From Closterium sp. Naga37s-1 (lineage: Eukaryota; Streptophyta; Zygnematophyceae; Desmidiales; Closteriaceae): DNA of 64,000 nt. The notes under the pieces are model-generated. The model made no database searches and was not told the DNA's origin. It saw only the letters and a list, made by a program, of their open reading frames with translations. This document shows positions 1 through 8,198 of this stretch, piece after piece (within the stretch, counting starts at the first letter, position 1; every line of letters begins with the position of its first letter). The stretch covers positions 2,398,501 through 2,462,500 of the forward strand of contig CANJKZ010000977.1 of NCBI GenBank assembly GCA_947471745.1. Reading direction: 5' to 3'. Position numbers and translations under genes: made by a program.

Positions 1-897
1 AGACGGAACCGCCGGACATGGGAGAACAGTGGAGGAACGTGCAAGGACTGGGCCCCCAGAGGGGTCAGCCAGAGAGATAGCAACAGGTGCAGGGAGCGGT
101 GTGACTGTGGTACTGTCGCGAAAGAAACAGCGGGAAGCACCTGAGTCAAGCGTGAAGGTGTGCAAGGCAGCAGCAGGCGCAGTACCAGAGAGAGCAGACT
201 CACTAGCACCGAGAGCAGCAGACTCACTAGCACCTAGAGCAGCAGACTCACTAGCACCTAGAGCAGCAGCCTCTATACCTGGGTCGGGCGGCACACACAG
301 GTAACAGGCACCCTCAGCACTAACAGTCAATGCATACATGGCAGTGAGGATAGCATCATAGTCAAGAGCAAAGATACCCACCCTCTGCCTAAGCAGCTCC
401 AGCCAGCGGGGGAGCTCAGCCGCGTCGCCAAACTCCGCACGCCAGGCGTCGCTCAGACAGGAGAAGCAACGGGACTGTGTGTGACCAACCGTCCCGCAAG
501 TCTGACCAGCCTGATCACTTGTGCGAATGACGTACGGGCAGCGAGCAGTACTCCGAGACCCCCCACTCTGAGCGAACCACTCACGAAGCTGCTGGGGCGT
601 AAGAGTCTCGCGCGGACGCCGCTGCAGCTGCATCTGGCCACCGCCAGAAACTCCCCACTGAACAGCTCCACTGCGACTGCCACTACGGCCGCCGCCACTA
701 CTCCAACTAGCGAACCACTCACGAAGCTGCTGGGGCGTGAGGGTCTCGCGCGGACGCCGCTGGAGCTGCATCTGGCCACCGCCAGAAACTCCCCACCGAA
801 CAGCTCCACCGAGACTGCCACCACGGCCGCCGCCACCACTCCCACTGCTGCCACCACCGCCGCCACCACTCCCACCGCTACCTCGAAGAGATGTCAT
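1..897 (-). pseudogene. Truncated copia gag C-terminus plus start of aspartic protease
   Basis: One minus-strand frame is open from about 1671 to the window edge. Its first methionine is at 897-895, at the start of a Gly/Ser-rich stretch. In order it shows: the Gly-rich segment; two in-frame copies, 46 residues (138 bp) apart, of a block containing QLQRRPRETL and LREWFA; a degenerate zinc knuckle with Cys at 540, 498 and 468 and His at 483 (a CX4HX4C core whose first Cys is 13 residues too far upstream); a Trp/Leu-rich segment; three repeats of AALGASES; and the protease active-site motif DSGAS at 147-136 followed by the flap region. This resembles copia polyproteins in which a Gly-rich gag precedes protease. 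The N-terminal capsid-like gag domain is absent and replaced by repeat, so I call it broken. No stop or frameshift is seen between 897 and 1. Confidence 0.75.
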
Positions 898-1680
898 AGC
901 GGGCACTAGGGTAGGTCGGGGCGGCGCACGGTCAGAGAAGGGCGGCGCGTTACAAGTAGGGCGGCGCTCGGGCAGGGGAGGGCGCGCGGGCAGGCAAGGG
1001 CAGCGTGCGGGTTGCAGAGGGCGGCGCGTGGGCTGCCAAGGCGAACGCGACGGGCAGGGGCAGGGCGGAGCGCGGGCAGCAGGGCGGCGCGCGGGCTGCA
1101 GAGGGCGGCGCGCGGGCAGGAAGGGGCGGCGCGCGGACAGGCAGGGGCGGGGCGGACGGGCGACGCGACGGGCAGAGGCAGGGCAGACGGGCGACGCGAC
1201 GGGCTGGGGCAGCCCGCACGGGCGACGCGACGGGAAGAGGCAGGGCAGACGGGCGACGCGACGGGCTGGGGCAGCCCGCACGGGTGACGCGAGGGGCAGA
1301 GGCAGGGCAGACGGGCTACGCGACGGGCTGGGGCAGCCCGCTTGAGCGACGCAACGGGCAGCAGGGGCGCACGGGCGGCGCGACGCGACTGGCTGCAGGG
1401 GCGCACGGCGCGACCGACAGCAAGGGGCGCGCGACGTGACGGGCAGCAGGGGCGCGCGACGCGACGGGCAGGGCGTGCGCAGGGCGGCGCGACGCGGGGC
1501 AGGGCAGGGCGTGCGCGGGCAGCGTGACGCAGGGCAGGGCGTGCGCGGGGCGGCGCAACACAGGGCAGTGCAAGGCAGCGCGGCAGCCAGCAGGGCGGCG
1601 CGCGGGCAGGGTAACGCGACTGGTGGGGCAGCGCGACGGACACGGTAGGGCGATACGGGCAGGGTAACGTGCTACGGGCA
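898..1680. repeat. GC-rich low-complexity repeat inside fragment A
   Basis: About 780 bp of degenerate short repeats built around GGGCGACGCGACGGGC, GGGCTGGGGCAGCCCG and GGCGGCGCGCGGGCAG. It lies between the element's leader and its gag remnant. Open frames exist on both strands only because the composition is almost free of stops. The frame that encodes the gag remnant stays open through the repeat as far as a TAG near 1672, giving Arg/Pro/Ala-rich low-complexity peptide with no methionine. No other feature is seen here. Confidence 0.8.
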
Positions 1681-1727
1681 GGGAACTATTCGGTGGGCCC
1701 TAAAAAAACGGTCCTACGTCAGGACCT

Positions 1728-1739
1728 GCTCTGATACCA
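1728..1739 (-). promoter_or_regulatory. Primer binding site of fragment A
   Basis: The minus strand reads TGGTATCAGAGC, the canonical plant copia primer binding site complementary to the 3' end of initiator methionine tRNA. It directly abuts the CA end of the LTR at 1740, with no spacer, and so fixes both element orientation and the inner LTR boundary. Confidence 0.92.
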
Positions 1740-1870
1740 TGTCAGAATAATGAACGAGGATGGATGAACTAACAGCATGCAGGAGTACAAGTAGCAAACC
1801 CTAATTGGGTTGTACCCCAGATGGGCTACCCCACTATAGCCTACACAATATGCAACATATAAGCTTGACA
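1740..1870 (-). mobile_element. Short 5' LTR of fragment A (131 bp)
   Basis: On the plus strand it starts TGTCAGAATAATG next to the PBS and ends AGCTTGACA where the 181-bp satellite begins. Both ends therefore carry the TG...CA inverted termini expected of an LTR. It is far shorter than the 813-825-bp LTRs elsewhere in the window and shares no obvious sequence with them. No second copy is present in the window, so the LTR identity rests on the PBS and the termini. Confidence 0.7.
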
Positions 1871-2654
1871 CAACCCTCCCACGCCCTTGCTGGCTTGGTA
1901 ATAGGCTCAGACAAGTGTATCCACGTGACCCAACGGAAGAAAAACGCTCGAAATGAGCGCTTCCAGCCCCAAAACGCGGAAGGATCCGCACATGTGCAGG
2001 AAGTGCAGCGGGCGCTCTTCATTCGCGAGCGCCGATGACCGATGATGCTCGCAACCCTCCCACGCCCTTGCTGGCTTGGTAATAAGACCAGACAAGCGCA
2101 GCCACGTGACCCGGCGGAAGAAAAATGCTCGGAATGAGCGCTTCCACCCCCAAAACGCGGAAGGATCCGCACATGTGCAGGTAGTGCAGCGGGCGCTCTT
2201 CATTCGCGAGCGGCGATGACCGATGATGCTCGCAACCCTCCCACGCCCTTGCTGGCTTGGTAATAGGCACGGACAAGCGCAGCCACGTGACCCGGCGGAA
2301 GAAAAACGCCCGGAACGAGCGCTTCCACCCCCAAAACGCGGAAGGATCCGCACATGTTCAGGAAGTGCAGCGGGCGCTCTTCATTCGCGAGCGCCGATGA
2401 CCGAAGATTCTCGCAACCCTCCCACGCCCTTGCTGGCTTGGTAATAGGCCCAGACAAGCGCAGCCACGTGACCCGGCGGAAGAAAAACGCCCGGAACGAG
2501 CACTTCCAGCCCCAAAACGCGGAAGGATCCGCACATGTGCAGGAAGTGCAGCGGGCGCTCTTCATTCGCGAGCGCCGATGACCGATGATGCTCGCAACCC
2601 TCCCACGCCCTTGCTGGCTTGGTAAAAGGGCCCATGCAAGCGCAGCCACGTGAC
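1871..2654 (-). repeat. 181-bp satellite, minus orientation (about 4.3 monomers)
   Basis: Tandem ~181-bp monomers, the reverse complement of the main array. Each carries CACATGTGCGGATCC and the dyad CGCTCG/CGAGCG on the opposite strand. The monomers are somewhat diverged (for example CGCCCGGAAC in place of CGCTCGGAAC), as expected at an array edge. The block is bounded by the LTR of fragment A on the left and by the 15-bp minisatellite of fragment B on the right, entering the latter just after CAGCCACGTGACC. Confidence 0.93.
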
Positions 2655-2815
2655 CCTGCTGCTGGCGGTATAGCTGCTGGCGGGGTCCCTGCTGGCGGGG
2701 TCTCTGCTGGCGGGGTCTCTGCTGGCGGGGTCTCTGCTGGCGGTGTAGCTGCTGGCGGGGTCTCTGCTGGCGCTGTAGCTGCTGGCGGGGTCTCTGCTGG
2801 CGGTGTCACTGGCGC
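2655..2815. repeat. 15-bp minisatellite in fragment B
   Basis: About ten copies of GCTGGCGGGGTCTCT, with variants GCTGGCGGTGTAGCT and GCTGGCGCTGTAGCT, in direct tandem. The 15-bp period keeps a frame open on both strands (a Pro-Ala-Glu-Thr-Pro type peptide on the minus strand), but there is no start context or conserved domain, so no gene is called. Confidence 0.85.
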
Positions 2816-3560
2816 TGGCGGTCCCGCCATGCCCTTCCCCCGTCCCTCTCATCCCCCACAGCGACTGTCGCTGCACACGGGAACGGCCGCGATAAGGGGA
2901 GACGTGAAGGGGCCACGACGGGGAAAGGGGAGGCGACGGGAGGCGACGGGGACGGCGGCAAGGACTGCAGGTGCACTGGCGGTCGTCGCTGACGTTCCGC
3001 CGCCACTCCCTTCCCCTCTTCCCTCTCCCCCCCACAGCGTTCGACCGCCACTCCCTGCCCTTCTTCCCTCACCCCCCCACAGCGACCGCCGCGGCACACG
3101 CGAACAGCCACGACGAGGGGGGGGGTGACGGGCAGGGGGCGGGGGTAATGCGACGGGCAGAGCGACGGGGGGGGAAGAAATCGGGACGGGGGGGGGAAGG
3201 GCCGCGACGACCGCCACGGACGCCGTCCCCTTCATTCCCGCTGCCGCCCCCCACCCCCCCTCCCCACTCTCGCGCAAACTCGGCAGCAGGCGTAGGCGCG
3301 GGCAGAGGGGGCGACGTGGGGGAAACGCGACGGGCTGACGACGAGGGAAACGCGTCGTGCTGGCGACGGGGGAATCGCGACGGGCTGGCGACGGGGGAAA
3401 TGCGACGTGCTGGCGAAGGGAGAATCGCGACGGGCTGGCGACGGGGGAAAACGCGACGGGCTGGCGACGGGCAGGCGACGAGGGAAAAGTGACGGGCTGG
3501 CGACGAGGGAAACGCGGCCAGCTCGCCGCCGCGACCGTCGTATCAAGCGCCTTCCGCGAA
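2816..3560. repeat. GC-rich low-complexity leader region of fragment B
   Basis: Pyrimidine-rich segments with CCCCCCACAGCG and CGCCACTCCCTGCCC repeated at 2850-3095 give way to degenerate repeats around GCGACGGGCTGGCGACGGGG at 3320-3520. The latter resemble the repeat in fragment A and occupy the same place relative to the PBS. I see no coding domain on either strand. Confidence 0.7.
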
Positions 3561-3603
3561 TGGGTGGGCCCATTGAAATGTTAGGTCCTAGGAGCGAAAC
3601 TTA

Positions 3604-3614
3604 GCTCAATACCA
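3604..3614 (-). promoter_or_regulatory. PBS-like site of fragment B
   Basis: The minus strand reads TGGTATTGAGC, differing from the canonical TGGTATCAGAGC of the other two elements mainly at TTGA versus CAGA. It abuts the CA end of the LTR at 3615 directly. The mismatch suggests decay or use of a different tRNA primer. Confidence 0.65.
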
Positions 3615-3855
3615 TGTTACGAAACGATCTGAACTATGGCGCCGGGTTTAACTAAGGGCCTAGGCTAGAAGCCTAGGCCAAGCGGGAGTCGAGTGAGTTG
3701 TGCCAAGGGAGAATATCGAGAATGATTGTGTTCACTATAGCACTCAAGGTACATATAGCAAACTAGCAAAGGTGCACCACCAAACAAGCAAATATATAAC
3801 TACACTAACACTAACTACAAACAGTTATATAAACTATGCAAAATCTAGTTTGACA
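3615..3855 (-). mobile_element. Short 5' LTR of fragment B (241 bp)
   Basis: The plus strand starts TGTTACGAAACG beside the PBS-like site and ends CTAGTTTGACA at the satellite boundary, giving TG...CA termini. The outer end shares TTTGACA/CTTGACA with the LTR of fragment A, which fits a related family. The sequence is AT-richer than its surroundings. It holds a perfect 10-bp stem at 3657-3679. There is no second copy in the window to confirm the limits. Confidence 0.6.
3657..3679. other. Perfect inverted repeat inside LTR of fragment B
   Basis: Arms GGCCTAGGCT (3657-3666) and AGCCTAGGCC (3670-3679) are perfect reverse complements around a 3-nt AGA loop. The transcript would form a 10-bp hairpin about 40 nt from the inner LTR edge. 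Confidence 0.85.
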
Positions 3856-6800
3856 TTGCGAGCATCATCGGTCATCGGCGCTCGCAAATGAAGAGCGCTC
3901 GCTGCACTTCCTGCACATGTGCGGATCCTACCGCATTTTGGGGCTGGAAGCGCTCGTTCTGAGCGTGTTTCTTCCGCCGGGCCATGTGGCTGCGCTTGTT
4001 TGGGCCTATTACCAAGCCAGCAAGGGCGTGGGAGGGTTGCGAGCATCATCGGTCATCTGCGCTCGCGAATGAAGAGTTCCCGCTGCACTTCCCGCACATG
4101 TGCGGATCCTTCCTCGTTTTGGGGGTGGAAGTGCCCGTTCCGAGCGTTTTTCTTCAGCCGGGTCACGTGGCTGCGCTTGTCTGGGCCTATTACCAAGGCA
4201 GCAAGGGCGTGGGAGGGTTGCGAGCATCATCGGTCATAGGCGCTCGCGAATGAAGAGCGCCCGCTGCACTTCCTGCACATGTGCGGATCCTTCCGCGTTT
4301 TGGGGGTGGAAGCGCTCGTTCCGAGCGTTTTTTTTTCCGCCGTGTCACGTGGTTGCGCTTGTCTGGGCCTATTACCAAGCCAGCAAGGGCATGGGACGGT
4401 TGCGAGCATCATCGGTCATCGCCGCTCGCGAATGAAGAGCGCCCGCCGGGTCACGTGGCTGCGCTTGTCTGGTCCTATTACCAAGCCAGCAAGGGCGTGG
4501 GAGGGTTGCGAGCATCATCGGTCATCGGCGGTCGCGAATGAAGAGCGCCCGCTGCTCTTCCTGTACATGTGCGGATCCTTTCGCATTTTGGGGCTGGAAG
4601 CGCTCGTTCCGAGCGTTTTTCTTCCGCCGGGTCACGTGGTTGCGCTTGTCTGGTCCTGTTACCAAGCCAGCAAGGGCGTGGGAGGGTTGCGAGCATCACC
4701 GGTCATCGGTGGTCGCGAATGAAGAGCGCCCGCTGCACTTCCTGCAGATGTGCGGATCCTTCTGCGTTTTGGGGGTGGAAGCGCTCGTTCCGAGGGTTTT
4801 TCTTCCGCCAGGATGCGCTTGTCTGGTCCTATTACCAAGCCAGCAAGGGCGTGGGAGGCTTGCGAGCATCATCGGTCATCGGCGCTCGCGAATGAAGAGC
4901 TCCCGCTGCACTTCCTGCACATGTGCGGATCCTTCCGCGTTTTGGGGGTGGAAGCGCTCGTTCCGAGCGTTTTTCTTCCGCCAGATCACGTGGCTACGCT
5001 TATCTGGTCCTATTACCAAGCCAGCAAGGGCGTGGGAGGGTTGCGAGCATCATCGGTCATCGGCGCTCGCGAACGAAGAGCGCCCGCTGCACTTCCTACA
5101 CATGTGCGGATCCTACCGCATTTTGGGGTGGAAGCACTCGTTCCGAGCGTTTTCTTCCGCCGGGTCATGTGGCTGCGCTCGTTTGGGCCGAGTCCGCCGG
5201 GTCACGTGGCTGCGCTTGTCTGGGCCTATTACCAAGCCAGCAAGGGCGTGGGAGGGTTGCGAGCATCATCGGTCATCGGCGCTCGCGAATGAAGAGCGCC
5301 CGCTGCACTTCTTGCACATGTGCGGATCCTTCCGCGTTTTGGGGCTGGAAGCGCTCGTTCCGAGCGTTTTTTCTTCCGTCAGGTCACCTGGCTGCGCTTG
5401 TCTGGGCCTATTACCAAGCCAGCAAGGACGTGAGATGGTTGCGAGCATCGTCGGTCATCGGCGCTCGCGAATGAAGAGCGCCCGCTGCACTTCCTGCACA
5501 TGTGCGGATCCTTCCGCGTTTTGGGGCTGGAAGCGCTCGTTCCGAGCGTTTTCTTCCGCCGAGTCACGTGGCTGCACTTGTCTGGGCCTATTACCAAGCC
5601 AACAAGGGCATAGGACGGTTGCGAGCATCATCGGTCATCGGCGCTCGCGAATGAAGAGCGCCCGCTGCACTTCCTGCACATGTGCGGATCCTTCCGCATT
5701 TTGGGGCTGGAAGCGCTCGTTCCGAGCGTTTTTCTTCCGCCGGGTCACGTGGCTGCGCTTGTCTGGTCCTGTTACCAAGCCAGCAAGGGCGTGGGAGGGT
5801 TGCGAGCATCACCGGTCATCGGCGGTCGCGAATGAAGAGCGGCCGCTGCACTTCGTGCACATGTGCGGATCCTTCTGCGTTTTGGTGGTGGAAGCGCTCG
5901 TTCCGAGGGTTTTTCTTCTGCCAGGATGCGCTTGTCTGGTCCTATTACCAAGCCAGCAAGGGCGTGGGAGGGTTGCGAGCATCATCGGTCATCGGCGCTC
6001 GCGAATGAAGAGCGCCCGCTGCACTTCCTGCACATGTGCGGATCCTTCCGCGTTTTGGGGCTGGAAGCGCTCGTTACGAGCGTTTTTCTTCGGCCGGGTC
6101 ACGTGGCTGCGCTTGTCTGGGCTTATTACCAAGCCAGCAAGGGCATGGGAGGGTTGCGAGCATCATCGGTCATCGGCGCTCGCGAATGAAGAGCGCCCGC
6201 TGCACTTCTTGCACATGTGCGGATCCTTCTGCGTTTTGGTGGTGGAAGCGCTCGTTCCGAGCGTTTTTCTTCCGCCGGGTCACGTGGCTGCGCTTGTCTG
6301 GTCTTATTACCAAGCCAGCAAGGGCGTGGGAGGGTTGCGAGCATCATCGGTCATCGGCACTCGCGAATGAAGAGCGCCCGCTGCACTTCCTGCACATGTG
6401 CGGATCCTTCCGCGTTTTGGGGGTGGAAGCGCTCGTTCCGAGCGTTTTTCTTCCGCCGTGTCACGTGGCTGCGCTTGTCTGGGCTTATTACCAAGCCAGC
6501 AAGGGCGTGGGAGGGTTGCGAGCATCATCAGTCATCGGCGCTCGCTAATGAAGAGCGCCCGCTGCACTTCCTGCACATGTGCGGATCCTTCCGCATTTTG
6601 GGGGTGAAAGCGCTCGTTCCGAGCGTTTTTCTTCCGCTGGGTCACGTGGCTGCACTTGTCTGGTCCTATTACCAAGCCAGCAAGGGCGTGGGAGGGTTGC
6701 GAGCATCATCGGTCATCGGCGCTCGCGAATGAAGAGCGCCCGTTGCACTTCCTGCACATGTGCGGATCCTTCCGCGTTTTGGGGCTGTAAGCGCTCGTTC

Positions 6801-7292
6801 CGCGCGGTTTTCTTCCGCCGGGTCACGTGGCTGCGGTTATCTGGGCCTATTACCAAGCTAGCAAGGGCGTGGGAGAATTGCGAGCATCATCGGTCATCGG
6901 CGCTCGCGAATGAAGAGCGCCCGCTGCACTTCCTGCACATGTGCGGATCCTTCCGCGTTTTGGGGGTGGAAGCGCTCGTTCCGAGCGTTTTTCTTCCGCC
7001 GGGTCACGTGGCTGCGCTTGTCTGGGCCAATTACCAAGCCAGCAAGGGCGTGGGAGGGTTGCGAGCATCATCGGTCATCGGCGCTCACGAATGAAGAGCG
7101 CCCGCTGCACTTCCTGCACATGTGCGGATCCTTCCGCGTTTTGGGGGTGGAATCGCTTGTTCCGAGCGTTTTTCTTCCGCCGGGTCACGTGGCTACGCTT
7201 ATCTGGTCCTATTACCAAGCCAGCAAGGGCGTGGGAGGGTTGCGAGCATCATCGGTCATCGGCGCTCGCGAATGAAGAGCGCCCGCTGCATT
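3856..7292 (+). repeat. 181-bp satellite, plus orientation, block 1 (about 19 monomers)
   Basis: Tandem ~181-bp monomers. A typical monomer contains GCGAGCATCATCGGTCATCG, GCGCTCGCGAATGAAGAGCGC (inverted repeat GCGCTC/GAGCGC), TGCACTTCCTGCACATGTG, a BamHI-type GGATCC, the dyad CGCTCG-TTC-CGAGCG, GGGTCACGTGGC with a G-box CACGTG core, and CAAGCCAGCAAGGGCGTGGG. This block is among the more diverged. It includes an ~86-bp deletion monomer near 4434-4530, a 217-bp monomer at 5100-5290 and monomers with deletions near 4810 and 5930. It is interrupted at 7290 by the complete copia element. Confidence 0.95.
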
Positions 7293-8117
7293 TGCTATAG
7301 TCACAATAGGCTCAAATGTGCCTAAAACGAAAGATAGAGTGCACAGTCGGATTTCTGCACAGCAGCTTCAAACGTTCGTAGCGATCTCTCCACATCTCCA
7401 AATGACATCATTCAAATTGGATCTGGAGCGTCTTAATGTCGCCTACACTAGGCAATTTTGATCGCACGATTTCACTAAGTATTGACAACACAGCGTCGGT
7501 TTGAACGAGCGGCACTATGGCAGCCACTATAGTCTTAGAACACAAATTAGGAAGAGTTACGAGTTCGGAATGACTCCCAGCTCCTACAAACCCCAAGATC
7601 CGAGGTACGGTGATGTGGAACAGTGCCACACTGTCCCCAACCACGAAGGGTCTCAAAACTATCCTCCACAAGCCTACACAAAGAGAAATGTTACACTACA
7701 CAAAGTAATGTAACTTTTCTCAATATCTTGAAGTGTACCATTTTCGTGGGCTTCGCGATCACTTGAATCTTGACACCAAGGCTCTGGTTCTTCATCATAA
7801 ACTCATCCTTGAGTCCTTGATGGGTCTGCTGCACACACATGCGACACGCCGAACGCTCGACACACGACAAAATAGAAACCGCGTGAGACACACAAACGAC
7901 GAAATAGAAACCGCGCGAGACACACAAACGACGACGTAGACACGCGACTAGCGATGACTCGCTATTGACTCGACACACACACATTCGACATCACGACTCA
8001 TCATTCACACACTATTATAAGCATGAAATATATATTATCCCATGCCCTCATACCATTCCATGCACACACGCATGCACGCACACGGACAACAAGCCGAGTG
8101 CAAACCGTAGGGTTGCA
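7293..8117 (-). mobile_element. 3' LTR of complete copia element (825 bp)
   Basis: Matches 12967-13784 along its whole length at about 96%, with a ~9-bp extra segment near 7445. It begins TGCTATAGTC and ends GTAGGGTTGCA on the plus strand. It adjoins the polypurine tract on its inner side. It contains a tandem repeat at about 7865-7940 in which GAAATAGAAACCGCGCGAGAC-type units of about 34 bp recur. Confidence 0.95.
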
Positions 8118-8135
8118 CCCACAATTTCCCCCTCG
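8118..8135 (-). promoter_or_regulatory. Polypurine tract
   Basis: The minus strand reads a purine-rich run, CGAGGGGGAAATTGTGGG, directly before the 3' LTR start. This is the expected plus-strand priming site for reverse transcription. The 63 bp between it and the gag-pol stop (8136-8198) hold nothing recognisable. Confidence 0.8.
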
Positions 8136-8198
8136 GATTGTTGGCCTTAGGATCTGCTCCTCTCAGTTCAGAGCCATCCCAACCAGCTTGCAACACTT

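Larger units (their letters stand above)
1..1870 (-). mobile_element. Copia-type LTR retrotransposon fragment A (5' part, runs off window)
   Basis: Read on the minus strand, the order is a short LTR (1870 to 1740), a primer binding site directly abutting it, a ~60-bp leader, a GC-rich repeat, then a gag C-terminus and the start of the aspartic protease, which leaves the window at base 1. The 3' half is therefore outside the window. The LTR ends are TG...CA. Satellite DNA begins immediately outside the LTR at 1871. The element lacks a recognisable N-terminal gag; that space is filled by low-complexity repeat. Seen directly: PBS, LTR ends, protease motif. Inferred: assignment to Ty1/copia, from the PBS type and the gag/protease resemblance. 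Confidence 0.8.
2655..3855 (-). mobile_element. Copia-like 5' end, fragment B (LTR, PBS-like site, GC-rich leader)
   Basis: On the minus strand this reads: a 241-bp LTR (3855 to 3615), a PBS-like TGGTATTGAGC, a short leader resembling that of fragment A (both contain GGTGGGCCC and GGTCCT on the plus strand), then GC-rich repeats, ending abruptly in satellite at 2655. No gag, pol or 3' LTR follows. It is either a 3'-truncated element or a small non-coding derivative. The satellite runs minus on its left and plus on its right, so the fragment sits exactly at an orientation switch. Confidence 0.65.

Noticed and set aside
29..1345. Plus-strand open frames of 91-202 codons at the left edge
   Set aside because: Antisense shadows of the minus-strand gag/protease fragment and of the GC-rich repeat; the minus-strand frame carries the recognisable zinc knuckle and DSGAS motif.
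2381..3573. Pro/Ala/Glu/Thr-rich frames over the 15-bp minisatellite and GC-rich region
   Set aside because: A 15-bp period keeps all frames open regardless of coding. No domain or credible start is present on either strand.
4538..6370. 610-codon open frame
   Set aside because: It lies wholly in satellite; length-variant monomers in this block happen to shift the frame past the recurrent TGA. Its translation is a concatenation of the satellite-frame peptides.
3856..7292. rRNA intergenic-spacer or 5.8S-like origin of the satellite, suggested by GAATGAAGAGCGC
   Set aside because: The resemblance to the 5.8S GATGAAGAACG motif is limited to about a dozen bases; the rest of the monomer does not match and no rRNA gene is in the window.
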